DNA of 41,730 bases from an uncultured Clostridium sp. (lineage in GTDB: Bacteria; Bacillota; Clostridia; Clostridiales; Clostridiaceae), in NCBI RefSeq assembly GCF_947072515.1, contig NZ_CAMTIG010000029.1:1-41730 (forward strand), written 5' to 3'. The position numbers and the translations under genes are program-made. The notes beneath the pieces are model-generated. The model had not been told where the DNA came from. It was given only the letters and a program-made list of their open reading frames with translations, and did no database searches. This document shows, piece by piece, positions 28,971 to 36,850 of the stretch; the stretch's first letter is position 1, and the number at the start of each line of letters is the position of its first letter.

Positions 28971-29506
28971 TAATACTCTATCCCCTTTCTACTAGGAACT
29001 CCCTTTTCAAAATAATGTTTTATCATTTTCATTTCTGTAACTAAATCTGCTTTTTCTTTTATTTTATCTGGTACATTACGTCCTGTCATAATAATTTCCA
29101 TGCTTTCTGGTTTATTCTCTATAATATATAGAACTTCTTCTTCTGTTAAAAGTTTATTTCTAAGAACCCCCATCACTTCATCTATTATTAAAAGATCTGC
29201 ATCATTTTTTTCTATTCTCTCTAAAATAAAATTATAGCCTTCTCTTATTTCTTTTTTTAATAATTCCTTTTGTTCATCATTTAAATTCCAAAAGAAATCC
29301 TTCTTGCTTTCAAATCTATATATATTAAAATTGTCTCCAAGTTCTTCTATAGTCTTAAGTTCGCCTGTATATCCACCCTTTAAAAATTGGAGCATTACTA
29401 CTTTAAGTCCATTTCCATAAGCTCTAATCCCTTGACCTATTGCTGCTGTAGTTTTTCCTTTTCCATCACCTGTATATATTTGAACTAATCCTTTTTCTAA
29501 TTTCAC
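28970..29506 (-). CDS. cobO: Corrinoid adenosyltransferase (CobA/CobO/BtuR family)
   Basis: About 178 residues with the P-loop GDGKGKTT (13-20 after the chosen start), the LQFLKGG segment and LLIIDEVMGVL, all typical of ATP:co(I)rrinoid adenosyltransferases, which make adenosylcobalamin. The frame can start at a GTG (29515), but that codon is part of the AAAGGAG ribosome binding site. The GTG at 29506, with 8-nt spacing, is preferred. No cobalamin riboswitch fits in the roughly 140-nt upstream gap. Its partner in the operon is an aminotransferase, which is unexpected for cobalamin salvage. Confidence 0.9.
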   Translation of the reverse strand: MKLEKGLVQIYTGDGKGKTTAAIGQGIRAYGNGLKVVMLQFLKGGYTGELKTIEELGDNFNIYRFESKKDFFWNLNDEQKELLKKEIREGYNFILERIEKNDADLLIIDEVMGVLRNKLLTEEEVLYIIENKPESMEIIMTGRNVPDKIKEKADLVTEMKMIKHYFEKGVPSRKGIEY

Positions 29507-29577
29507 TTTTATCACTCCTTTTGCTTATTTTACATTAATCTATCTTTAGTCGCAAACCTGTTTTTTTCAATTTCCTC

Positions 29578-29606
29578 TTTAAAACCTTTCTATTTTTTAT
29601 TATAAT
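29578..29606 (+). promoter_or_regulatory. Sigma-A promoter of dapH
   Basis: TTTAAA (29578-29583), a 17-nt spacer and TATAAT (29601-29606). The -10 lies in a perfect palindrome, TTATTATAATAA (29597-29608). Confidence 0.5.
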
Positions 29607-29653
29607 AAAGTACACACACAAAAATTCGACATTAGTTTAGAAAGGATGATATT

Positions 29654-30364
29654 ATGGAATATAATTTTACTGATCCATATGAAATCGCAAGATTTATAAA
29701 AGAAACAAAAAAATCAACTCCACTTAAAATATTTATAAATGGAGACTTTAAAGACGTCAACTTAGATGAGGTTGAATGGTACGGAACTGATAACTTCTAC
29801 ATACTTATTGGAGAATCAGATATATTATCAAAAATAATTCTTGATAATAAAGATAAAATCAAACACTTTAGAATAGAAAATGATAGAAGAAATTCTGCTA
29901 TTCCAATGCTTGATATAAAAGAAATCAATGCAAGAATAGAACCAGGTTCAATAATAAGAGATAGAGTGTCAATTGGTAATAATGCAGTTATCATGATGGG
30001 AGCTGTTATTAATATCGGTGCTGAAATAGGTGAAGGAACAATGGTTGACATGAATGCTGTTATCGGTGCTCGTGGAAAACTTGGTAAAAATGTTCACTTA
30101 GGTGCTGGTGCAGTTGTTGCTGGTGTTTTAGAGCCACCAAGTAAGTCACCATGTGAAATTGGAGACAATGTTTTAATTGGAGCTAACGCTGTTATACTTG
30201 AAGGAATCAAAGTTGGAGAAGGAGCTGTTGTTGCAGCTGGTTCTGTTGTTACTGAAGATGTTCCTGCTGGTGTTGTAGTAGCTGGTTCACCTGCTAAAAT
30301 CATAAAATCAGTTGATGATCAAACTAAAGATAAAACTCAACTTTTAGATGATTTAAGAAAATAA
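29654..30364 (+). CDS. dapH: Tetrahydrodipicolinate N-acetyltransferase
   Basis: 236 residues, the same length as Bacillus DapH. An N-terminal alpha/beta segment with [20 protein letters not shown] is followed by a left-handed beta-helix of hexapeptide repeats from about residue 95 ([39 protein letters not shown]). The end has [13 protein letters not shown] and AGSPAKIIK. It acetylates tetrahydrodipicolinate so that the ring stays open for transamination, in the acetylase variant of the DAP pathway. The succinylase DapD is an alternative, but size and N-terminus favour DapH. AAAGGATG precedes the ATG. Monocistronic, ended by a bidirectional terminator. Confidence 0.93.
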   Translation: MEYNFTDPYEIARFIKETKKSTPLKIFINGDFKDVNLDEVEWYGTDNFYILIGESDILSKIILDNKDKIKHFRIENDRRNSAIPMLDIKEINARIEPGSIIRDRVSIGNNAVIMMGAVINIGAEIGEGTMVDMNAVIGARGKLGKNVHLGAGAVVAGVLEPPSKSPCEIGDNVLIGANAVILEGIKVGEGAVVAAGSVVTEDVPAGVVVAGSPAKIIKSVDDQTKDKTQLLDDLRK

Positions 30365-30373
30365 TTGTAAAAT

Positions 30374-30410
30374 AAAAGCAAGTACATCACGTACTTGCTT
30401 TTTTTTTATT
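30374..30410. terminator. Bidirectional terminator between dapH and the SSB-like gene
   Basis: A perfect 12-bp stem, AAAAGCAAGTAC (30374-30385) with its complement at 30391-30402, loop ATCAC, and T8 on the plus strand. The minus strand T-tract is weaker (TTTTATTTTAC). Confidence 0.93.
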
Positions 30411-31082
30411 TTATACTGCTCCTTCTTGTTCGTTATCAAGAATTAGCTCTTCAACTTCGTCATTTTCTCTAACTTTTTCCATTTTTGAAATAGAAACTTC
30501 ATATGCAACCTTTTTTATAACTTCAGTTTCTGATACCTTCTTTTGGTATTCTCTACTTTGAAGTCTTCCCCAGATTCTTATATTTTCTCCCACTTCTAAC
30601 ATACGGCAGAATCTTGAGTTTCTTCCCCATGCAATTGTTGGAATATAATCTGATTTATTATAAGCTCTATTTACTGCTAATAAAACATCTGCTATCTCTC
30701 TACCAAATGGAGTCGTTCTATAAACTGGCTCCTTACAAATATACCCATCTAAATAAATTTCATTTGGATTTTTACTTCTTTCTAGGCAAGGCTCAATATT
30801 TCTTGCGAAAACAGTTAATATTAGTTTATTTGACCCATCCATAAACTTATTATACGATCTTAATTGTCCATCAACAATTACATCTGTTCCTACAGTTATA
30901 TCAACACCTGTTAAAAGTCTTTCTGATACAGTAATATTTAATATATCTACTGAATCGCTAAGTCTCATAACCTCTAAATCAAAAGTATAAAACCCCTCTC
31001 CATACATTTCATGACTAAATCTTCTTTCCGAAGCTATCTTTCCCTCTAAGTAAATCTTATTGTTTAACATTAAATTATCCAT
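30411..31082 (-). CDS. Tandem OB-fold single-strand DNA-binding-like protein
   Basis: A 223-residue protein with two successive OB-fold units of about 95 residues each. The first opens NKIYLEGKIASERRFSHE and carries DILNITVSERLL and GQLRSYNKF. The second opens NEIYLDGYICKEPVYRTT and carries YIPTIAWGRNSRFCRML and IWGRLQSREYQ. The second unit keeps the SSB/PriB-like IAWG core. Its acidic tail is short and lacks the DFDDDIPF-type SSB tip, so it is not the main replicative SSB. Two-domain SSB-like proteins of this form are known in clostridia but uncharacterised. It has its own good promoter and GAGAGGGG before the ATG. Confidence 0.8.
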   Translation of the reverse strand: MDNLMLNNKIYLEGKIASERRFSHEMYGEGFYTFDLEVMRLSDSVDILNITVSERLLTGVDITVGTDVIVDGQLRSYNKFMDGSNKLILTVFARNIEPCLERSKNPNEIYLDGYICKEPVYRTTPFGREIADVLLAVNRAYNKSDYIPTIAWGRNSRFCRMLEVGENIRIWGRLQSREYQKKVSETEVIKKVAYEVSISKMEKVRENDEVEELILDNEQEGAV

Positions 31083-31149
31083 TGTAACCCCTCTCTCCCT
31101 TTGTAATAAACTTTGTGCCCTTTAAAAACCCCAACACAAATATATTTCC

Positions 31150-31179
31150 ATTATAATACAAGCAAACCCTCTTTTTCAA
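31150..31179 (-). promoter_or_regulatory. Sigma-A promoter of the SSB-like gene
   Basis: TTGAAA (31174-31179) and TATAAT (31150-31155) on the minus strand with 18-nt spacing. Confidence 0.65.
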
Positions 31180-31224
31180 GAAAATTTAAAATATTTTTTA
31201 AACTTTATGAATTTTTTATAACGT

Positions 31225-31926
31225 TTACGAATTTTTTAACACTCCAAAAGTATATCCGTCTTTTTTACATTCTTTTATCAATCTTCTAATATTTTCCGGA
31301 GTGTGTCTTCCGTTATTGTGATATAAAATTATTGATCCATTCTTTAATTTTTTCTTTACATTAAGATATTCTTTCTCTAATCCCTCATTCCTCCAATCTT
31401 TGGAATCTATATTCCATTCTATAGGAATATACCCTAAGCCATATACAGTTTCTACTGCTTTTTCTGAAAAAGAACCACTAGGAAATCTAAATATCTCAGT
31501 TTTTACCCCTATTGTATCTATTATTATTTTTTCAGTTTCTAGTATTTCCTTTTCCATTCTCTCTTTTGATATTTCCTTAAAGTCTGGATGAATATAACTA
31601 TGATTTCCAATAATGTGTCCCTCTTCTTTTATCTTTTCTAACTTTTCTTTATTCCCATCAGGGTATATAACCCATTTTCCCATAATAAAAAAAGTTCCCT
31701 TCACATCATTTTCTTTTAGAATTTCTAATATTTCATATGTTTTATCATCTTCTGCCCAATTTATATCAAAAGTTAAAAATAATTCTTTTTTTTCTTCCGT
31801 CATTTTATATATCGGCTCTTTATTTTTAAAGTTTATAGCATTTACAAATTTTATATTATGTTCTGTTTTTATTCCAAAAAAAATAATTATAACTAAAAAC
31901 ATTAAAAGCCCTTGTATTTTTCTCAT
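31225..31926 (-). CDS. Polysaccharide deacetylase (PdaB-like, NodB domain)
   Basis: 233 residues. One N-terminal hydrophobic segment (about 6-18) acts as a signal or anchor, then comes a NodB domain. Motifs: TFDINW (52-57, Asp54), the metal pair H109-x3-H113 in NHSYIHP, R147 in FRFPSG, the W177 region with WRNEG, and the C-terminal LYHNN with His203. The second Asp of the usual TFDD is Ile here, as in the spore-associated PdaB class (FDISW). PdaB deacetylates spore cortex or peptidoglycan components in Bacillus; the same role here is inference. No clear terminator follows. AAGGAGG precedes the ATG. Confidence 0.82.
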   Translation of the reverse strand: MRKIQGLLMFLVIIIFFGIKTEHNIKFVNAINFKNKEPIYKMTEEKKELFLTFDINWAEDDKTYEILEILKENDVKGTFFIMGKWVIYPDGNKEKLEKIKEEGHIIGNHSYIHPDFKEISKERMEKEILETEKIIIDTIGVKTEIFRFPSGSFSEKAVETVYGLGYIPIEWNIDSKDWRNEGLEKEYLNVKKKLKNGSIILYHNNGRHTPENIRRLIKECKKDGYTFGVLKNS

Positions 31927-31987
31927 TTTACCTCCTTTATGTGCTGTTCTATATATTATATTATTCTTAAGTTTATCTATTCCTAAA

Positions 31988-32016
31988 TTTCACTATGTAC
32001 ATTTTTATGCTATAAT
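31988..32016 (+). promoter_or_regulatory. Promoter of the DUF4364 gene
   Basis: TTTCAC (31988-31993), 17-nt spacer and TATAAT (32011-32016) preceded by TGC, an extended -10 that compensates for the weak -35. Confidence 0.65.
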
Positions 32017-32053
32017 TAAAATACATACTTTCAAATAAAATGGAGGCCTTATT

Positions 32054-32590
32054 ATGCATGAAGAAAGTTCTTTAGAATTAGCTGAAAATAAATTACTAGT
32101 TTTATATATTTTAAAACTTTTAAAACATCCTATAACCAATACGCAATTAACAGAGATTATTTTAGAAAATAGCTTTATAAACTACTTTACTCTGCAGCAG
32201 TATATAAGTGAGTTAATGGATACTAAATTTATTCAATATATCCAAGTTTCAGATAAAAATTTAATCTCTTTAACTGATAAAGGTGACAATGTTCTTACCT
32301 TATTTAAAGATAGAATTTCCGAATCTAAACTCCTTTCTATTACTGAGTATATAAAATCTCGTATTGAGCTTATAAAAAAAGAATTAACTATACATAGTGA
32401 CTATACTTTAGCTAAAAATAATAGTTTTTTAGTTCATATAAAAGCTCTTGAGGATGATGTTCCATTGATAGAACTTAAACTTTCTGTTCCTTCAAAAAAA
32501 CAAGCCACCTACATTTGCAATAAGTGGCAAGAAAATCCTTCAGATATTTATAATCAGATAATAACACTTTTAATTAATGAAACTGACTAA
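32054..32590 (+). CDS. DUF4364 family winged-helix-like protein
   Basis: 178 residues, clostridial DUF4364 family. The N-terminal half (about 10-85) reads like a winged helix (LYILKLLKHPITNTQLTEII, then a recognition-helix-like YFTLQQYISEL and a wing FIQYIQVSDKNLISLTDKG). The C-terminal half has beta/alpha segments of unknown role. This suggests a transcriptional regulator, but no target is known. TGGAGG precedes the ATG. Its last 17 bases overlap the end of the convergent beta-propeller gene. Confidence 0.75.
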   Translation: MHEESSLELAENKLLVLYILKLLKHPITNTQLTEIILENSFINYFTLQQYISELMDTKFIQYIQVSDKNLISLTDKGDNVLTLFKDRISESKLLSITEYIKSRIELIKKELTIHSDYTLAKNNSFLVHIKALEDDVPLIELKLSVPSKKQATYICNKWQENPSDIYNQIITLLINETD

Positions 32591-33461
32591 CTATAGCCAT
32601 TGCATTAGGTTCTACTCCTATTGCAAGGCTTTTTTTCTTCATTAAAGTTTCATGGATAAATATTAACTCACCTCTATAATAATCAGCAACTACTATCTCT
32701 TCTTTTATCTTTAAAACTCCTTTTGGCATTCCACCAACTATTACCCTAAAGCTATTTCCATCTTTTAAGTTTAAAATACTAACACTTCCATCTCCTAGAT
32801 TAGTTATATAAGCTATTCCATCTTTAATAGCTATATCACTAGGAAAATATCCTAAATTATACTCTTTAATTAATTTGAAAGTATTTACTTCATATATTCT
32901 AAGATAGCCTTTTTTACTTCCTTCAAAGGAATTTTGACATGTATACATATACTTTTCATCTTCTGATAACATTATTTTAGTTGGCATATCCTTTAGTTTA
33001 ATATCTTTTATTTTTATCTTTTTCTCATTATTAATTATGCTTAAACTATTACTATTCATATTAGCTACATATATATTTTTTTCATTTTTATCTATAGCTA
33101 TAGAACTTGGATACTCTCCAACCTTTACACTAAAATCTACTTCTCTCCTCCTCTCATTAAAAAATAATATTGAATTTGAATCACCACAAGCAATATAGAT
33201 ATAGTTTTTTCTCCATTTTATATCTTTTGGATATCTATCCACTTTATAATTTTCTTTTTCTTTAAATTCCTTTAAATCAATAAAAGTTATACTATCTGAG
33301 TAACAATTAGTAATTACGGCACTTTCACCTTGTATATCTAGATTTCTTGGACCATTTCTTTCTCCACCAAGGTTTAAGGTCATCGTACTTATACTATTCT
33401 TCTCTAAATCAACTTTACTTATGCTATCATTTGCAGTATTACACACAATAATATTCTCCAT
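32574..33461 (-). CDS. YncE-like beta-propeller protein, cytosolic
   Basis: 295 residues with repeated blades of the YVTN/YncE type, such as NIYVANMNSNSLSIIN, MYTCQNSF...LRIYEV and IAYITNLGDGSVSIL, and PSSIAI/PSDIAI/PKGVLKI turns between blades. About six to seven blades are expected. There is no signal peptide, so it should be cytosolic, unlike exported YncE. No catalytic residue is evident and its function is unknown; binding a small molecule or protein is plausible. AAGGAG precedes the ATG. The 3' end overlaps DUF4364 by 17 bp. Confidence 0.75.
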   Translation of the reverse strand: MENIIVCNTANDSISKVDLEKNSISTMTLNLGGERNGPRNLDIQGESAVITNCYSDSITFIDLKEFKEKENYKVDRYPKDIKWRKNYIYIACGDSNSILFFNERRREVDFSVKVGEYPSSIAIDKNEKNIYVANMNSNSLSIINNEKKIKIKDIKLKDMPTKIMLSEDEKYMYTCQNSFEGSKKGYLRIYEVNTFKLIKEYNLGYFPSDIAIKDGIAYITNLGDGSVSILNLKDGNSFRVIVGGMPKGVLKIKEEIVVADYYRGELIFIHETLMKKKSLAIGVEPNAMAIVSQFH

Positions 33462-33609
33462 ATTTCATCTCCTTAAATTCTTGGAAGTAGTTCACTTACA
33501 TTATTGTATGTTTAAAATTTCTTAATGGTACAAAATACTCCATTTTTCTCCTTTATTATTTATTCCTATCCATGTATAATAAAACTATCTTATTTAAGGG
33601 GGATTTTTT

Positions 33610-33855
33610 ATGTTCGTATATAAAACTAAAGGTGTGTGTTCAACAGAAATACATATTCAAACTAAAGATGATGTTATAGAATCAGTAGAATTTATAAATG
33701 GTTGTCCTGGAAATCTATTTGGTATTTCCACTCTAGTAAAAGGAATGAAAATTAATGAGGCTATAGAAAAGTTATCTGGTATAAAATGCAAAACTAAGGA
33801 TACATCTTGTCCTGACCAATTAGCTTTAGCTTTAAAAACTCTTCAAGAAGCATAA
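33610..33855 (+). CDS. TSCPD domain protein (TIGR03905-type)
   Basis: An 81-residue protein matching the small TSCPD family, named after the motif at residues 65-69 (DTSCPDQLA). It has four cysteines, C10, C32, C60 and C67, well placed for metal or iron-sulfur binding. TSCPD domains also occur at the C-terminus of some ribonucleotide reductases, where they are thought to bind metal; the stand-alone protein has no known function. GGGGGA precedes the ATG. It ends inside a bidirectional terminator. Confidence 0.85.
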   Translation: MFVYKTKGVCSTEIHIQTKDDVIESVEFINGCPGNLFGISTLVKGMKINEAIEKLSGIKCKTKDTSCPDQLALALKTLQEA

Positions 33856-33882
33856 AAAAGAGACCCTAAGGTCTCTTTTACT
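33854..33882. terminator. Bidirectional terminator between TSCPD gene and folC
   Basis: Stem AAAAGAGACC/GGTCTCTTTT (33856-33865 with 33870-33879), loop CTAA. The two stop codons flank it directly; the folC stop overlaps its outer bases. Confidence 0.9.
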
Positions 33883-35179
33883 TTATATTTCTTTTAATTA
33901 TTCCTCTCATTTCTCCTATCATATATAAAGAACCTGTTGCAAGAATCAAATCATCTTCGCCAGCTTTTTTATAAATCTCTTTAAAGCCTTCCTCATAATC
34001 TTCATAGCTTTCTACTTTTACATTATATTCTTTTATTTCTTCTTTTAATTCATCTGCAAGTTCTGCTCTCCCACTATTAGGAGTTAATGCAACTACTTCT
34101 TCTACATCTTCTAAAATCACATCTAACATTTCTTTTACTTGCTTATCTGCTAAAATTCCAATAATCAAATATAATTTTTTAAACTTAAAATATCTTCTTA
34201 TATTCTTTTTAAGCATTTTTATACCATCTATATTATGAGCACCATCTATAACTACTAATGGCTTTCTATCTAAAACTTCTAATCTTCCTGCCCATACTGT
34301 ATTTTTAAATCCATCTTCTAGATTCCCTAAAGATTTTCCATCTCTCTTTAATCCTATCTCTACAGCTTTTAAAGCTAATGCTCCGTTTAATATTTGATGT
34401 TCTCCTAAAAGCCCCATAAGAACTTCATAAGTCTTATCTATTCCTTTTATTTTAACTCTTTGATATATTTTATCTTCTGTATATTCGATATCTAATAGTT
34501 CCCCATCATTTTCATTAACATAGATTATCTCTGATTTCTTCTCTTTTGCAATTTTTTCAATAACACTCATCCCTTCTTCCTTTTGAGGATATACAACTAC
34601 AGGAACTCCTTCTTTTATAATCCCACATTTTTCTCCTGCTATTTCTTCTATTGTGTTTCCTAAGATATTCATATGATCTAAACTTATAGATGCTATTACA
34701 GAAACTAGTGGCACTACTACATTCGTTGCATCTAGTCTACCACCTAACCCAACTTCTAATGCTACATAATCTACTTTTTTATCATAGAAATATTTAAACA
34801 TCAAACAAGTTATTATTTCAAACTCTGTAGGACTTCCAAATCCCCCTTCTATAACTTCTTGGACTTTCTCTTTTACTTTTTCTACATAGTTGCTTAAATC
34901 TTCTTTTGAGATATTTTTTCTATTTATTTGAACTCTTTCTTCAAAAACTTCTAAAAAAGGTGATGTATACATTCCTACACTATATCCTTCTGCCATTAAA
35001 AGGCTAGTAATCATAGATGTAGTAGACCCCTTTCCGTTAGTTCCTGCTATATGTATAATCTTTAAACTTTTATGAGGATTTCCTAAAAGTTCTAGTAATT
35101 TTTCTACTCTTTCTAGTCCATAATTAGAACCAAAATTCCCAATTTTATGGATATATTCCATCGCTTCTATATAATTCAT
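33878..35179 (-). CDS. folC: Folylpolyglutamate synthase/dihydrofolate synthase
   Basis: 433 residues, Mur-ligase-like. The P-loop GTNGKGST is at 46-53 and SPFLEVFEERVQIN follows. Further landmarks are LEVGLGGRLDATN, SLDHMNILG and the DGAHNIDG motif. It adds glutamates to folates, retaining them in the cell. The frame starts eight codons earlier, at 35203, but GGAGG 6 nt before the ATG at 35179 and the family start MNYIEAMEYI favour the shorter form. Monocistronic, divergent from fprA. Confidence 0.94.
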   Translation of the reverse strand: MNYIEAMEYIHKIGNFGSNYGLERVEKLLELLGNPHKSLKIIHIAGTNGKGSTTSMITSLLMAEGYSVGMYTSPFLEVFEERVQINRKNISKEDLSNYVEKVKEKVQEVIEGGFGSPTEFEIITCLMFKYFYDKKVDYVALEVGLGGRLDATNVVVPLVSVIASISLDHMNILGNTIEEIAGEKCGIIKEGVPVVVYPQKEEGMSVIEKIAKEKKSEIIYVNENDGELLDIEYTEDKIYQRVKIKGIDKTYEVLMGLLGEHQILNGALALKAVEIGLKRDGKSLGNLEDGFKNTVWAGRLEVLDRKPLVVIDGAHNIDGIKMLKKNIRRYFKFKKLYLIIGILADKQVKEMLDVILEDVEEVVALTPNSGRAELADELKEEIKEYNVKVESYEDYEEGFKEIYKKAGEDDLILATGSLYMIGEMRGIIKRNIK

Positions 35180-35342
35180 ATATTGCCTCCATGTTTCATA
35201 CATACTTTCTTAATACTTGTATAATATAAATTTAACTTCTTTTACATTCTAAACCAATTTTTTTTATAAATAAAGGTTTATAATAATACTATAAAATATT
35301 TTTAGTTTTTTAACTTAGTTAAACTTTTATTTTAATGATTTG

Positions 35343-35371
35343 TTTACTTATTTCATAAAGTTTGCTACAAT
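35343..35371 (+). promoter_or_regulatory. Promoter of fprA
   Basis: TTTACT (35343-35348), a 17-nt spacer and TACAAT (35366-35371), preceded by TTTGC, an extended -10. The leader of about 55 nt is AT-only. Confidence 0.6.
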
Positions 35372-35432
35372 AACTTTATAAAATAACGATTATTAAAAAA
35401 TAAAAATTATTTACGTTTTAGAGGTGTTTAGG

Positions 35433-36647
35433 ATGAAATTTAAAGAAATCAAAGAAGGTATTTATTGGGTCGGTGCATTAGATCCAAACCTTAGAATATT
35501 TGATATTATAATGTACACAACATATGGAACAACTTACAATTCATACGTTGTTAAAGGGAGCGAAAAAACTGCTCTTTTCGAAACAGTTAAAGAAAAATGT
35601 TTTGATGAATATCTAGAAACTTTAAAAAGTTTAGGAATTAAAGGTGAAGAAATAGACTATGTTGTAGTTGATCATACAGAGCCTGACCATTCTGGTTCAG
35701 TTGGAAAAATACTAGATATGTCTCCAAATGCAAAAGTTGTTGGTTCTTCACAAGCAATAAGTTACTTAAAAGAAATCATCAATAGAGATTTTGAATATAT
35801 TATTGCTAAAGATGGAGATGAAATTTCTCTTGGAAATAAAACATTAAAGTTTATTTCTGCTCCATTCTTACATTGGCCAGATTCAATGTACACTTACGTA
35901 AAAGAAGATCACGTTATAATGACATGCGATTCTTTCGGAAGTCATTACTCAAGTGAAAATGTATTTAATGATTTAGTTGAAAATAAAGACAACTATTTAG
36001 AAGCTTTAAGATACTACTATGACTGTATCTTTGGACCTTTTAAACCATTTGTTTTAAAAGCAATTGATAAGATTAAAGATTTACAAATTGATGTTATCTG
36101 CCCAGGTCACGGTCCTGTTTTAAGAGATAATCCAATGGAAATTGTAAATACTTATAAAGAATGGAGTACTCCAGTTAAACCAGTTATAAATGGAGATAAA
36201 AAAGTTACTATCTCTTATGTTACTGCATATGGATACACTGCTGAAATGGCAGAAGCTATTAAAGCTGGTATACAAAAAAACCATAACGTTGAAGTTAAAA
36301 TGTACGATTTAACTTACAGTGAAACTGCTAATGTTTTAAAAGACATTGAAGAATCTGATGGTATATTATTCGGTTCACCTACTATCGTAAATGAACTATT
36401 ACCTCCAATCAGAATCCTTCTTGCAAACTTAAACCCAATTATTCATGGTGGTAAATTTGCAGCTTCATTTGGTTCATATGGATGGAGTGGTGAAGCCGTT
36501 CCTAGAATGGATCACAGATTAAAAGAACTTAAAATGAAATTAACTTCTGAAGGTATGGCTATTAAATTCAGAGCTTCAGAAGATCAATTAAAAGAACTTA
36601 ATGAATTTGGTGAAAACTTCGCTAAGAAAATGTTTGGTGAAGCATAA
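35433..36647 (+). CDS. fprA: A-type flavoprotein (flavo-diiron oxygen/NO reductase)
   Basis: 404 residues: an N-terminal metallo-beta-lactamase-like diiron domain and a C-terminal flavodoxin domain (SYVTAYGYTAEMAEAI, from about residue 260). All diiron ligands are present: H81, E83, D85 (in HTEPDHSG), H147, D166 and H226 (in CPGHGP). Family knowledge: such proteins reduce O2 to water, and some reduce NO, protecting anaerobes. The open frame starts three codons upstream at a GTG, but that GTG is part of the GAGGTG ribosome binding site; the ATG at 35433 is used. Monocistronic; the electron donor is not encoded next door. Confidence 0.95.
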   Translation: MKFKEIKEGIYWVGALDPNLRIFDIIMYTTYGTTYNSYVVKGSEKTALFETVKEKCFDEYLETLKSLGIKGEEIDYVVVDHTEPDHSGSVGKILDMSPNAKVVGSSQAISYLKEIINRDFEYIIAKDGDEISLGNKTLKFISAPFLHWPDSMYTYVKEDHVIMTCDSFGSHYSSENVFNDLVENKDNYLEALRYYYDCIFGPFKPFVLKAIDKIKDLQIDVICPGHGPVLRDNPMEIVNTYKEWSTPVKPVINGDKKVTISYVTAYGYTAEMAEAIKAGIQKNHNVEVKMYDLTYSETANVLKDIEESDGILFGSPTIVNELLPPIRILLANLNPIIHGGKFAASFGSYGWSGEAVPRMDHRLKELKMKLTSEGMAIKFRASEDQLKELNEFGENFAKKMFGEA

Positions 36648-36663
36648 TCTAAATTTTAAATTT

Positions 36664-36695
36664 GAGCAAATCTTAAAAGATTTGCTCTTTTTTCT
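36664..36695 (+). terminator. Terminator after fprA
   Basis: Stem GAGCAAATCT/AGATTTGCTC (36664-36673 with 36678-36687), loop TAAA, then TTTTTT. Confidence 0.93.
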
Positions 36696-36791
36696 TATAA
36701 AATATATTATTTTATATCTGTAAATTACTTCAATTAATAACCAAACTTTACTTTCATTTATTTTTTTGTTAATAAATAATTCTTTTTAATT

Positions 36792-36809
36792 TAATTGATA
36801 TGTCAATTA
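36792..36809. promoter_or_regulatory. Palindromic operator candidate upstream of the MATE gene
   Basis: An inverted repeat TAATTGA-tatg-TCAATTA with perfect 7-bp arms, 42 nt before the start codon, in the expected promoter zone. Its form resembles MarR-type operators. No regulator gene is adjacent, and the promoter elements themselves are weak. Confidence 0.4.
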
Positions 36810-36850
36810 TCTATGATAAAGTATATCTATAATATTAAAAGGAGGTTTTT

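Noticed and set aside
29507..29653. Cobalamin riboswitch upstream of cobO
   Set aside because: The gap is about 140 nt, shared with the divergent dapH promoter, and lacks the conserved B12-box type sequence.
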